Positions 21,051 through 29,129 of a DNA stretch of 29,952 nucleotides are shown here, in pieces. The position numbers were made by a program, and so were the translations under genes. The notes below the pieces were generated by a model. It made no database searches, was not told the DNA's origin, and worked only from the letters and a program-made list of their open reading frames with translations. Position 1 is the stretch's first letter. Each line of letters begins with the position of its first letter. Origin of the DNA: a virus; IMG/VR virus record IMGVR_UViG_3300021356_000116, positions 1 through 29,952 of that record; one strand, given 5' to 3'.

Positions 21051-21404
21051 ATGGCAGTATCAATCCTTACATTAAAGACTGGTGATCGTGTTATTGCTGA
21101 ACTGAAGGAAATCTTCGATGGGGAAGATGAGAACAAAAAAGGCGTTTGCCTTCTCATGGAAGAACCATACATCCTGAGTCTAGATGGCGCATCCCCTCAG
21201 TATCTTACTGAACAGATGGGAAGTGAATATCAAATCAGGTTTAGTAAGTGGAATCCTTACTCCTCAGATTGGCAATTCAAGATTCCTTATGATAGTGTTA
21301 TGACTATCAGCAATCCTGAACCAGGATTGCAGCAAGCATACGAAAACAAAATTACTGAAAAGGTTGAAAAATATGGAAGAGACGAATCAGGAACTGAGGA
21401 TTAA
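21051..21404 (+). CDS. Sm-like small protein, first of a tandem trio
   Basis: 117 residues. The N-terminus MAVSILTLKTGDRVIAELKE and LLMEEPYILSL, the middle YQIRFSKWNPYSSDWQFKIP and the end VMTISNPEPGLQQAYENKI share order and residues with the next gene (LSTGERVLCLF, RYSKWCPY, YPDNAILDNYVTEL) and more loosely with the third (LQNEWIIAQV, FNVRSSDLTVVTNPS). The strand-turn-strand start with TGDRV resembles Sm/LSm folds; that is my inference. No catalytic residues are seen. It is the first gene after the promoter at 21001 and overlaps the second gene by 41 bases. A small nucleic-acid-binding protein associated with the polymerase operon is the best guess. Confidence 0.75.
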   Translation: MAVSILTLKTGDRVIAELKEIFDGEDENKKGVCLLMEEPYILSLDGASPQYLTEQMGSEYQIRFSKWNPYSSDWQFKIPYDSVMTISNPEPGLQQAYENKITEKVEKYGRDESGTED

Positions 21405-21786
21405 TCATTCAGTTCGCATTGCAATTCTTTCCACTGGCGAAAGAGTTCTTTGTTTATTTGGTGATGTAAAAGATGAGCAAGAAAGAACTGTAGGATACAA
21501 GATGCTGTATCCATTTGTTCTTGGTCTTGGTGAAAAAGATGAGAATGGCAATCTGCCGATTCGTTATTCTAAGTGGTGTCCCTACACACCAGTACAAGAG
21601 TTCAGGATCAATGGTGAGCACATTGTCAGTGTAACTTATCCAGACAATGCAATTCTGGATAACTATGTTACTGAATTGGAAGGTTATGGCATCCCGAAGG
21701 AAAGGGTTTTCTATGAACTACCCGAAGATTTTATTGAGGAACTAGAAAATGGAGATAACGGCGAACCTGATCAAGCTGCAGAATGA
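21364..21786 (+). CDS. Sm-like small protein, second of a tandem trio
   Basis: 140 residues, starting 41 bases inside the previous gene in another frame. Start ATG 21364 (MKNMEETNQELRIN) gives a 16-residue lead before HSVRIAILSTGERVLCLFGD; ATG 21373 (MEETNQ), preceded by GGTTGAAAAAT, is an alternative. Family features are STGERV, KMLYPFVLGL, the RYSKWCPYTPVQEFRIN segment almost identical in order to RFSKWNPYSSDWQFKI in the first gene, and YPDNAILDNYVTELEGYG near the end. An acidic tail (EELENGDNGEPDQAAE) overlaps the third gene. Tandem duplication explains the order best. The function is unknown. Confidence 0.75.
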   Translation: MKNMEETNQELRINHSVRIAILSTGERVLCLFGDVKDEQERTVGYKMLYPFVLGLGEKDENGNLPIRYSKWCPYTPVQEFRINGEHIVSVTYPDNAILDNYVTELEGYGIPKERVFYELPEDFIEELENGDNGEPDQAAE

Positions 21787-22006
21787 ATGGATCATCGCTC
21801 AAGTAGAACCAGTTGAGGGGGACACCTTACCAGGCGACCCTGATGTCTGGTTAGTCGAACCATATTTGGTAGACTATGAAGGTCAACTGGTTCCATGGGC
21901 AGAGCATTCTTCTGAGCGTGAATTTAATGTCAGGTCTTCGGACCTGACTGTTGTGACCAACCCTAGCAAGACAATCCTTGCTAGATACATTGAATGTCTT
22001 GAATGA
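21749..22006 (+). CDS. Sm-like small protein, third of a tandem trio
   Basis: 85 residues, shortest of the set: ANLIKLQNEWIIAQVEPVEG, DVWLVEPYLVDYEG, FNVRSSDLTVVTNPSKTILA and RYIECLE. The LxxEPYLVDY and VTNPSKTIL parts align with the first two genes, while the SKW-PY core is replaced by PWAEHSSEREF. It overlaps the second gene by 38 bases and gp43 by ATGA, so it is translationally coupled to the polymerase. A perfect 8-bp hairpin with a UUCG loop lies inside it at 21929-21948, about 55 bases before gp43. Function is unknown; a role in polymerase expression or activity is only a guess from position. Confidence 0.75.
   Translation: MEITANLIKLQNEWIIAQVEPVEGDTLPGDPDVWLVEPYLVDYEGQLVPWAEHSSEREFNVRSSDLTVVTNPSKTILARYIECLE
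21929..21948 (+). other. UUCG-capped perfect hairpin upstream of gp43
   Basis: GTCAGGTC, TTCG, GACCTGAC: eight perfect pairs with a C(UUCG)G loop, 54 bases before the gp43 start and inside the third Sm-like gene. No T run follows, so it is not a terminator. In T4 such hairpins occur between genes and gp43 represses its own translation through a hairpin, but that operator has a different loop. Confidence 0.7.
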
Positions 22007-24492
22007 AGTTTTACACTAGTGTTGAGCAAGCAGGCAACCGTCTGCTTGTACGTGGTTATGAGAACGGCAATCGCTATAGCGTCAGGGTTCCTTTCAACCC
22101 TACGCTGTATCTGCCTACAAAGAATTACTCTGAGTGGAGAACACTAGAAGGTGATTGTGTAGAACCTCATAAGTTTGGATCTATTTCCGAAGCACGAGAC
22201 TTCGTAAAACAATACAAAGAAGTAGATGACTTCGAGATTTATGGGAACTCTAGGTTCTTGTATCAATACATTGCTGAGCAGCATCCTGAGGAAGAACTTA
22301 AGTTCGACTCCTCAAAGATTCGTGTATTTACCATCGATATTGAAACCGCTGCCGAAAACGGATTTCCAGATATCCAAACTGCCGATCAGGAAATACTCGC
22401 TATCTCAATCAAAGATAGTTTCACTGGTCGAATTGTTGTGTTCGGAGCGAGAGCATTCAATAACACAGACCCCATGGTGGACTACATGCATTTCCGATCA
22501 GAAGAAAGCATGTTGGGTGCATTCCTCGAATACTGGCAAGAAAACTTTCCAGATGTAATTACTGGATGGAACGTGCAGTTGTTCGATATGCCGTACATCC
22601 ACAATCGTATTGATCGTATCTTGGGGGATAAGTATGTCAAACTTCTGTCTCCATGGAAACTAGTATCGCAGCGTGAGATCTTTATCAAAGGTCGCAAGAA
22701 CTTCTCTATCGACATGCTCGGTATCTCTACGCTTGATTATCTGGAACTGTATAAGAAGTTCACTTACACAAACCAAGAGTCTTACCGACTAGATCATATC
22801 GCCTTTGTTGAACTGAGTGAGAAGAAACTTGATCACTCTGAGTTTGATACGTTCAAAGAGTTCTATGAGAACGACTGGCAGAAGTTCATCGAGTACAACA
22901 TCCATGACGTTCGTCTGGTGGATAAGCTTGATGACAAGATGAAACTGATTGAACTTGCATACACCATGGCATATGACGCCAAGGTGAATTATGAAGATGT
23001 GTTTAGTCAGGTTCGCATGTGGGATAACTATATTTACTGCGAACTTCTAAAGCGTAAGATTGCTATCCCGCCAAAGAAGGAAGCGACTAAGACGGAAAAG
23101 TATGCAGGTGCATATGTCAAAGAACCGATTCCTGGGTTTTATGATTGGGTGGTCAGTTTTGATCTCAACAGTCTGTATCCTCACCTTATTATGCAGTACA
23201 ATATCTCGCCCGAGACCCTCCAAGATGCCAGACATTCATCGGCAACCGTTGATAAGATACTTGATAAACAGGTAGAGATTGACGGTGAGTTTGCTGTGTG
23301 TGCGAATGGCGCACAGTACCGCAAAGACAAGCATGGGTTTCTTCCTCAGATGATGAAGAAGATGTACGATTCTCGTGTCATCTTTAAGAAGAAGATGATC
23401 GAAGCAAAGAAACAATACGAGAAGACACCAACTATCGAACTTACGAAAGAAATTGCCCGCTGTAATAACATTCAGATGGCAAAAAAGATCTCTCTTAATA
23501 GTGCTTATGGTGCTATTGGTAATGAACACTTCCGCTATTATCGTCTTGCTAATGCAGAAGCAATTACCTTGTCGGGTCAAGTTTCAATTCGATGGATTGA
23601 GAACAAGATGAATGTGTATCTAAATACACTGTTAAAAACTGAGGGTAAAGATTATGTCATTGCATCTGACACTGACTCAATCTATCTTAACCTTGGACCT
23701 CTTGTTGATAAATTCTTTATTGCTAAGTCTGGCGATAAAGCAGCAATTGTTTCCATACTTGATAAGATCTGCCAGGAGAAACTGGAACCTTTTATCGAGA
23801 GTTCATATCAAGAACTTGCAGATTACGTTTCGGCGTATGACCAGAAGATGAGCATGAAGCGAGAGAACATCGCTGATCGTGGCATCTGGACTGCAAAGAA
23901 GCGTTACATTCTTAACGTATGGGACAGTGAGGGAGTTAGATACAAAGAACCCAAGATGAAGATCATGGGTCTTGAGACGGCAAGGAGCTCTACTCCTGCG
24001 TATTTTAGGGACAAGTTGTATGCAGCGTTTAAGATTATTATCGGCAAGACAAATGATGAACTTATCGATTTCATCAATGGTGTCAGAACAGAGACGAGAG
24101 AGCGACACTATTCAGATGTCGCCTTCCCTAGAGGAGTCAATAACCTCGCCAAGTATCGACACCCAACTGAGATCTATCAGAAGGGAACACCAATCCACGT
24201 AAGAGGTGCTCTTCTTTATAATCATTACGTAAGAAAATATAAGGTAGAGAACAAGCATCCTCTCATTCAGGAAGGTGAGAAGATCAAGTTCATGTATCTC
24301 AAGACACCAAATCCAATTCATGAGAATTGTATCAGTTTCTTTGGTGAACTGCCAAAGGAGTTGGGTCTTGAAAAATATGTGGACTACCAAACACAATTTG
24401 AAAAGTCATTCCTCGAACCGTTGAAAAACGTGCTACAATGTATTGGTTGGACCCACGAGAAGACCATTACAATTTCGAGTTTCTTTTCATGA
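22003..24492 (+). CDS. gp43: DNA polymerase gp43 (family B)
   Basis: Replicative polymerase with 3'-5' proofreading. The 829 residues are close to other cyanophage gp43 and shorter than T4 (898). Exonuclease motifs are D112-I-E114 in FTIDIETA (Exo I), WNVQLFDMPYI (Exo II) and YNIHDVRLVD (Exo III). Polymerase motifs are D387-LNSLYP (motif A, SFDLNSLYPHLI), KKISLNSAYG with N499 to G503 (motif B) and D556-T-D-S559 (motif C, ASDTDSIYLN). The gene is intact, not split as in some T4-like phages. Its start overlaps the third Sm-like gene (ATGA) and its stop overlaps the next small gene, so polymerase is made as part of a gene chain from the promoter at 21001. RegA and a UUCG hairpin upstream could control it. 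Confidence 0.97.
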   Translation: MKFYTSVEQAGNRLLVRGYENGNRYSVRVPFNPTLYLPTKNYSEWRTLEGDCVEPHKFGSISEARDFVKQYKEVDDFEIYGNSRFLYQYIAEQHPEEELKFDSSKIRVFTIDIETAAENGFPDIQTADQEILAISIKDSFTGRIVVFGARAFNNTDPMVDYMHFRSEESMLGAFLEYWQENFPDVITGWNVQLFDMPYIHNRIDRILGDKYVKLLSPWKLVSQREIFIKGRKNFSIDMLGISTLDYLELYKKFTYTNQESYRLDHIAFVELSEKKLDHSEFDTFKEFYENDWQKFIEYNIHDVRLVDKLDDKMKLIELAYTMAYDAKVNYEDVFSQVRMWDNYIYCELLKRKIAIPPKKEATKTEKYAGAYVKEPIPGFYDWVVSFDLNSLYPHLIMQYNISPETLQDARHSSATVDKILDKQVEIDGEFAVCANGAQYRKDKHGFLPQMMKKMYDSRVIFKKKMIEAKKQYEKTPTIELTKEIARCNNIQMAKKISLNSAYGAIGNEHFRYYRLANAEAITLSGQVSIRWIENKMNVYLNTLLKTEGKDYVIASDTDSIYLNLGPLVDKFFIAKSGDKAAIVSILDKICQEKLEPFIESSYQELADYVSAYDQKMSMKRENIADRGIWTAKKRYILNVWDSEGVRYKEPKMKIMGLETARSSTPAYFRDKLYAAFKIIIGKTNDELIDFINGVRTETRERHYSDVAFPRGVNNLAKYRHPTEIYQKGTPIHVRGALLYNHYVRKYKVENKHPLIQEGEKIKFMYLKTPNPIHENCISFFGELPKELGLEKYVDYQTQFEKSFLEPLKNVLQCIGWTHEKTITISSFFS

Positions 24493-24665
24493 GCAAGAAA
24501 ATCTTTGTAGTCACATGGACTAATCATGTCGTGGGTCAAGTAGGACCTGAGGACATTAAGTGCTTTGAAGACTACGAAACCGCTATGGCATTTGCCAAAC
24601 TTATGCGGAACGATTATAATTATGTCAACTTTTATGAGGAACGAGTAGATCAATGGGATTCTTAG
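24489..24665 (+). CDS. Small protein between gp43 and uvsX, function unknown
   Basis: 58 residues from ATG 24489 ([20 protein letters not shown]), an ATGA overlap with gp43. A longer frame from 24438 would overlap gp43 and is rejected. It alternates strands and one helix ([28 protein letters not shown]), with the family-like [12 protein letters not shown]. Small proteins of this sort are common between gp43 and uvsX in cyanophages as far as I recall. It overlaps uvsX by 13 bases. There is no known function. Confidence 0.75.
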   Translation: MSKKIFVVTWTNHVVGQVGPEDIKCFEDYETAMAFAKLMRNDYNYVNFYEERVDQWDS

Positions 24666-25669
24666 ACACCGTAATTAAAGAAAGTGGAAACGAGTTTGCT
24701 GGTTTGGTTAGCGAAGGAATTGCTGCTGGCGACATTACTGATTATGTTGATACTGGCAGTTATATCGTTAACGCCTTGGTTAGTGGTTCGTTGTTTGGAG
24801 GTCTTCCTTCCAATAAGGTTACTGCCCTGGCAGGAGAATCGAGCACGGGGAAGACTTTTTTCGCTCTTTCTGTCGTTCGTAATTTCCTTGATGCTAATCC
24901 TACAGGTGGCGTCATTTATTTTGAGACTGAATCCGCCATTTCCCGTGATATGATTGAGTCTCGTGGTATCGACTCTAAGCGCATGATCATCATGCCTGTC
25001 GCTACCATTGAAGAGTTTAGGACACAGGCATGTAGGATCCTTGACAAGTATCTCAAGGAACCCAAGGACGAGCGTGTGCCTATGATGTTTGTGCTAGACT
25101 CTCTTGGTATGCTTTCCACCACCAAGGAGATGGAAGATGTTGCTAACGACAAGCAGGTCCGAGACATGACTAAGAGTCAGTTGATCAAAGGTGCCTTCCG
25201 TGTGCTTACCCTTAAATTAGGACAAGCGCAGGTGCCTATGATTGTCACTAACCATACATATGATGTGATCGGTTCCTATGTTCCTACAAAGGAGATGGGT
25301 GGCGGCACAGGTCTGAAGTATGCTGCTTCTACTATCATCTATCTTTCAAAGAGTAAAGAACGAGACAGTAAGAAGGAAGTTGTTGGTAACATTATCAAAT
25401 GCGAGGCGAAGAAGTCTCGTCTAACCATCGAAGGGAGTAAAGTTGCAACACGTCTATTTTTCGACGAGCGAGGTCTTGACAAATACTACGGCTTACTGGA
25501 ACTGGGTATCGAGTACGGAGTCTTCGGGAAGAACGGCAATCGGGTTCTTATTGGGGAATCTTCCGTTTATCCTTCTGCTGTACTTGCTGATCCCGAAAAA
25601 TATTTCACCCCCGAAGTGATGGAACAACTGGAAGTCGCAGCACAGAAAGAATTCTCCTATGGCAATTGA
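24653..25669 (+). CDS. uvsX: UvsX RecA-like recombinase
   Basis: Strand-exchange ATPase that drives recombination-dependent replication, helped by UvsY (4765-5238). The 338 residues compare with about 390 in T4; the C-terminal tail is shorter. Walker A GESSTGKT is at 61-68, followed by [13 protein letters not shown] and Walker B-like MMFVLDSLG. The loop [20 protein letters not shown] (with V for I at the start) and [18 protein letters not shown] match RecA/UvsX L2 and adjoining strands. The starting ATG overlaps the preceding gene by 13 bases, and the C-terminus overlaps gp41 by 11. Confidence 0.96.
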   Translation: MGFLDTVIKESGNEFAGLVSEGIAAGDITDYVDTGSYIVNALVSGSLFGGLPSNKVTALAGESSTGKTFFALSVVRNFLDANPTGGVIYFETESAISRDMIESRGIDSKRMIIMPVATIEEFRTQACRILDKYLKEPKDERVPMMFVLDSLGMLSTTKEMEDVANDKQVRDMTKSQLIKGAFRVLTLKLGQAQVPMIVTNHTYDVIGSYVPTKEMGGGTGLKYAASTIIYLSKSKERDSKKEVVGNIIKCEAKKSRLTIEGSKVATRLFFDERGLDKYYGLLELGIEYGVFGKNGNRVLIGESSVYPSAVLADPEKYFTPEVMEQLEVAAQKEFSYGN

Positions 25670-27047
25670 GCGTATTGAAACCACTATCTTGCGAAACCTC
25701 ATCTTCACTGAGGAGTATTATCGCAAGGTAGTTCCTTTCCTAAAAGCAGATTATTTCCAAGAATATCATGAGAAGATTATCTTTGAAGAGATCGCTGACT
25801 TCGCTTCTAAGTATGATAAAGTTCCTACTCAAGAAGTCCTTGCGATTAATATACAAAATCGTAATGACCTTACTGACGATGCGTTCCAAGATTCGTTATC
25901 GACGGTATCCAGTTTTTCCAACGAATGGGTTGACTACGAATGGTTGCTCGACTCCACAGAAAAGTGGTGCCAAGACAGAGCTATATACATCGCCCTCATG
26001 CAGTCCATCAAGATCGCAGATGGAGGCGATAAGAAGGTTTCGCGAGATGCGATACCCTCCATACTCCAAGAAGCCTTGGCAGTATCGTTCGACGAACACA
26101 TAGGACACGATTACATTGAACAAGCATCAGAACGCTATGACTTCTACCACCGCAAAGAAGAGAAGGTTCCCTTCGATCTCGAAAAGTTTAACTTTATCAC
26201 GAAAGGTGGTCTCTCTAACAAGACTCTCAACGTCGCTCTTGCTGGTACAGGCGTCGGCAAGTCTCTATTCATGTGCCATGCGGCTGCTGCCGCGCTCAGC
26301 GAGAACTACAACGTTCTCTACATTACATGTGAAATGGCAGAGGAGAAAATTGCTGAACGAATTGACGCAAACCTTTTAAATGTCGCTGTCAAAGACATTA
26401 CAGAACTTCCTGAAGTTCTCTTCACTAGTAAAGTTCAGGAGATCGCTCGAAAGACTAGAGGCAAACTTATTATCAAGGAATACCCCACAGCGTCAGCACA
26501 TGCAGGACACTTCAGGGCACTCCTGAGTGATCTAAAGTTGAAGAAAGATTTCAAACCTGATATCATCTTCGTAGACTATCTTAATATATGTGCAAGTGCG
26601 AGGTATAAAGGTGCAGTTGTCAACAGTTACACGTATGTCAAAGCGATTGCTGAGGAGCTTCGGGGTCTTGCTGTGGAAGCTAATCTCCCTATCGTTAGTG
26701 CTACTCAGACCACTCGTAGTGGTTATGGCAATAGTGATCCAGATCTTACCGATACTTCTGAGTCTTTTGGCCTTCCTGCCACTGCTGATTTTATGTTTGC
26801 CCTTATCTCTACTGAGGAGCTTGAACAACAGGGTCGCCTCATGGTCAAACAACTTAAGAACAGGTACTCAGACCTCGCTACCTCACGAAAATTCATGGTG
26901 GGAATTGACAGATCCAAAATGAGGTTGTATGATGTTGCGGATGATGCTTCCGAAATCAGCATCGACACAGAAGACGTGGGAGACAAACTCTCACAATTCG
27001 CTGAATCACAAAACAGACTATCTAAATTTGCTGAATGGAACGTATGA
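25659..27047 (+). CDS. gp41: Replicative DNA helicase gp41 (DnaB-like)
   Basis: Hexameric 5'-3' helicase that moves with the replisome and pairs with primase gp61, which is not in this window. The 462 residues are near T4 gp41 (475). The N-terminal domain (about 1-150) is helical; the RecA-like domain has Walker A GTGVGKS at 196-202, [18 protein letters not shown] (motif H1a region), Walker [11 protein letters not shown] and the H4-like [19 protein letters not shown]. The start overlaps uvsX by 11 bases, and the stop lies in an ATGA overlap with mazG. Confidence 0.95.
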   Translation: MAIERIETTILRNLIFTEEYYRKVVPFLKADYFQEYHEKIIFEEIADFASKYDKVPTQEVLAINIQNRNDLTDDAFQDSLSTVSSFSNEWVDYEWLLDSTEKWCQDRAIYIALMQSIKIADGGDKKVSRDAIPSILQEALAVSFDEHIGHDYIEQASERYDFYHRKEEKVPFDLEKFNFITKGGLSNKTLNVALAGTGVGKSLFMCHAAAAALSENYNVLYITCEMAEEKIAERIDANLLNVAVKDITELPEVLFTSKVQEIARKTRGKLIIKEYPTASAHAGHFRALLSDLKLKKDFKPDIIFVDYLNICASARYKGAVVNSYTYVKAIAEELRGLAVEANLPIVSATQTTRSGYGNSDPDLTDTSESFGLPATADFMFALISTEELEQQGRLMVKQLKNRYSDLATSRKFMVGIDRSKMRLYDVADDASEISIDTEDVGDKLSQFAESQNRLSKFAEWNV

Positions 27048-27448
27048 CTATTAAATTTGAACGCTACGAAGAATTTGTTGCTGCTGTCACTAGTAATGCT
27101 AGTACGAATTTTGTTGACTTTGCTGATCGTATTGGTGAGCTTGACCGAGAAGGTGCCAATATTGAGAGACTTCTTACTGCTGGGGTTGGAATTAATGCTG
27201 AGGGTGGTGAGTTTCTTGAGATCATTAAGAAGATGGTATTCCAAGGAAAACCCTGGAACGAGGACAACCGTGAGCATCTTATTATTGAGTTGGGTGATCT
27301 TCTATGGTATGTCGCTCAAGCAACAATGGCATTGGGTATCAGCTTTGATGAAGTCATTGCAACTAACGTGAAGAAACTTGAGAAACGTTATCCCGAAGGT
27401 TCCTTCGACATCTACTTCTCTGAAAACCGTGCTGCTAACGACCGATGA
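27044..27448 (+). CDS. mazG: MazG-like nucleotide pyrophosphohydrolase
   Basis: Hydrolyses nucleoside triphosphates to monophosphates; the cyanophage enzyme has been thought to act on ppGpp or on dGTP/dCTP-rich pools. With ATG 27044 (ATGA overlap with gp41) it has 134 residues. Metal-binding glutamates are in AEGGEFLEIIKK (E53-x-x-E56) and ELGDLLWYV (E82-x-x-D85), the MazG EExxE-12-28-ExxD hallmark in the short all-helical form. IATNVKKLEKRYPEGSF is the conserved Asn-Lys-Leu-x-x-Arg-Tyr-Pro motif. ATG 27035 is an alternative adding three residues. mazG is common in cyanophages, often near gp41 or gp43. Confidence 0.93.
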   Translation: MTIKFERYEEFVAAVTSNASTNFVDFADRIGELDREGANIERLLTAGVGINAEGGEFLEIIKKMVFQGKPWNEDNREHLIIELGDLLWYVAQATMALGISFDEVIATNVKKLEKRYPEGSFDIYFSENRAANDR

Positions 27449-27657
27449 AAACACTTACACTAGAAGATTACCAGAATGCAGGTGAAACTTTCTGGCCAAA
27501 GTATTGGTACATCGCCAAAGAACTTGGAGAAGATGCCAAACCTGAGCAAGTCCTTAAAGTCATGGAAGCGATTGGTGGTGTTGCACTTAAGCAAGCACTA
27601 GAAGACAAACTGTCTGGTCCATTTGGATTTAATAAAAAGGAGAAAGATGAAGACTAG
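27445..27657 (+). CDS. Small helical protein, function unknown
   Basis: 70 residues, ATGA overlap with mazG and an 11-base overlap with the thioredoxin. It is mostly helical (LTLEDYQNAGETFWPKYWYI, AKELGEDAKPEQVLKVMEAI, GGVALKQALEDKL) with a basic, Lys-rich tail (FNKKEKDED). It has no Cys and no catalytic motif. The family YWYIAKELGxxAKPEQVLKVMEAIGG seems familiar from cyanophage genomes but without function. It is probably part of the gp41-mazG-trx operon. Confidence 0.75.
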   Translation: MKTLTLEDYQNAGETFWPKYWYIAKELGEDAKPEQVLKVMEAIGGVALKQALEDKLSGPFGFNKKEKDED

Positions 27658-27943
27658 GTTTATTTTGTTTACCAAGGACTCTTGTGGTCCTTGTGGTCTG
27701 GTAAAGCGATACTTCAATGCTCTCAATGATGAGCGTACTGAACTCATCGAAGAAGTTCATCTTGAAGATTTCAGTGATGAACCAATTCCAGAAGAGAACA
27801 TTGCCATTGCTAAAAAGTATGGCATCACTGCCACACCTGTCCTGATTGTTGTTGATGGAGAAGGAGAACTACTTGAAACTTACTCAAGCGGTATGCCAAT
27901 CACTCAGAACATTCGTAAACTCTGGGCGAAATACGAAGTATAA
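27647..27943 (+). CDS. Thioredoxin-like protein
   Basis: 98 residues starting at ATG 27647, chosen because AAGGAGA lies just upstream and it gives the normal thioredoxin N-terminal strand (MKTRFILFTKDSCGPC). An ATG at 27623 would add eight unlikely residues. The redox site is C13-G-P-C16, the canonical thioredoxin motif, and the cis-proline segment is ATPVLIVVD. The length is short for thioredoxin, so alpha-helix trimming is likely. In cyanophages such proteins may reduce ribonucleotide reductase or regulate host carbon enzymes; the partner is unknown. Its stop codon TAA is inside the late promoter at 27939. Confidence 0.9.
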   Translation: MKTRFILFTKDSCGPCGLVKRYFNALNDERTELIEEVHLEDFSDEPIPEENIAIAKKYGITATPVLIVVDGEGELLETYSSGMPITQNIRKLWAKYEV

Positions 27944-27946
27944 ATA
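27939..27946 (+). promoter_or_regulatory. T4-type late promoter for the 27984 gene
   Basis: Exact TATAAATA, overlapping the thioredoxin stop codon. The start site should be about 27951-27953, inside the left arm of the hairpin at 27949-27977, leaving a leader of about 32 bases. Confidence 0.8.
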
Positions 27947-27948
27947 TG

Positions 27949-27977
27949 ACCTCCCTCTAAATAGTTAGACGGGAGGT
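27949..27977 (+). promoter_or_regulatory. Hairpin hiding the ribosome-binding site of the 27984 gene
   Basis: ACCTCCC at 27949-27955 pairs perfectly with GGGAGGT at 27971-27977, with a 15-base loop, followed by TTT. The right arm contains the Shine-Dalgarno GGGAGG, seven bases before the ATG. Read-through RNA would hide the site; RNA from the late promoter lacks most of the left arm and would leave it open. Its T-run could also make it a weak terminator. Confidence 0.75.
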
Positions 27978-27983
27978 TTTCTT

Positions 27984-29129
27984 ATGGCATTTAATAGTAT
28001 ACCTAAAAACTCCTCTGAGATGAGAGCTCTTGCAGGGAGCAGTATTGATAAGAAGTACAGAGGTCCAATCATTCATTTCTATAACCATATTAAGAAGCAC
28101 TATGGTATAGAAGATGCATTGGCATTTAATCCTAAAACTAACGCAGGTAAGAGTTGTAAAATCATGCGTGGATTGAAGGGCACTGTCGATGTAAGCAAGA
28201 TTAAAAAACAAGTTGGACTAGATTCCAATTTCAAAATTACCTGGGGCGACGGTAGCAGAGGTAATCGTGGCACAGGAAACAGGGGTAATTTATTTGAAGG
28301 ACAATTGGAGGAAGGATTAAATGATTGGATTGAAGAAGGTGATTACACTAACAATCAATACAAAGGATTTATCGATGACTTGATTAATTATTATGATTTG
28401 GAAGATTGTCAAGTAGTAAAAGTAATTGCTGAGGGTGGTGAAAACAAAAAGAGACCACTGAAATATGAAAATGGAAACTGGAAGGTTGGTGATGCTGATG
28501 GATCACACTATGATATTGGAGCTACAGTTACAGATCTTACACTAACAACTAAGAAGGGATCTAAAACAAGTGTCATATATCTTTCTTTGAAGACTAGTGG
28601 CACAACTACTATGTCTAACCTAGGTGTCAAGAAAATTTTTACTAAAGAAGATATACAGAGTGGTTCTATTAAAACTGATGTGGGACTGAAAGTTCTAGAA
28701 ACATTTGGTATTAACAACGATAGGTTTTGCAGAATTTTCAATGAAGCATACAATGGTAAAGTTAGGAGTGGTGGCAATGATCCCAGTCCGCAATTCAACA
28801 GAACACTATTGCAAGGTATGATTCGTGGTTCTATCGGATATGGATATCACTACACTCATAAGCAAGGAAGTAAGATCAAGAACTTCCCCATGACTAAGCA
28901 ATTATGTGATCGTGCTACTAGAGTCAGTTCGGTAATTGTCCACTATGGTGGTAAGACTGGTACGGGGCAGCGTGTTGACATCACGGTCAAAACACCAGTC
29001 ATGGAATTGAAGTTTAACATTCGTGACACAAGCGGCAGTTCGGACCCATGGCCTGATAAACTACAGTCAGCATACAAGTTCAACGGCGAAGCGGTGTTCA
29101 GCATTCCTGAGGACGGGTACGTAGACTGA
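27984..29129 (+). CDS. Late protein of unknown function, possible PD-(D/E)xK-like nuclease
   Basis: 381 residues. The start MAFNSIPKNSSEMRALAGS is preceded by a strong but structured Shine-Dalgarno and a late promoter. Near residues 58-110 the protein is basic and Gly/Arg rich (GDGSRGNRGTGNRGNLFEG). A segment D177-IGATVTDLTL, then VIYLSLK203-TSGTTTMSNLG, has the spacing of a nuclease core (Asp, then about 25 residues on a beta strand ending in x-x-Lys, here S-L-K in place of D/E-x-K), followed by a Thr/Gly-rich loop like those binding DNA. That resemblance is my reading and unproven. The C-terminal third is beta rich. It is coupled to the ligase-like gene after it (TGATG overlap). Its late expression suggests a packaged or DNA-processing role. 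Confidence 0.65.
   Translation: MAFNSIPKNSSEMRALAGSSIDKKYRGPIIHFYNHIKKHYGIEDALAFNPKTNAGKSCKIMRGLKGTVDVSKIKKQVGLDSNFKITWGDGSRGNRGTGNRGNLFEGQLEEGLNDWIEEGDYTNNQYKGFIDDLINYYDLEDCQVVKVIAEGGENKKRPLKYENGNWKVGDADGSHYDIGATVTDLTLTTKKGSKTSVIYLSLKTSGTTTMSNLGVKKIFTKEDIQSGSIKTDVGLKVLETFGINNDRFCRIFNEAYNGKVRSGGNDPSPQFNRTLLQGMIRGSIGYGYHYTHKQGSKIKNFPMTKQLCDRATRVSSVIVHYGGKTGTGQRVDITVKTPVMELKFNIRDTSGSSDPWPDKLQSAYKFNGEAVFSIPEDGYVD

Noticed and set aside
27392-27405. CGAAGG/CCTTCG palindrome in mazG
   Set aside because: The central two bases leave no room for a stable loop; it encodes conserved PEGSF residues and is probably codon-driven.
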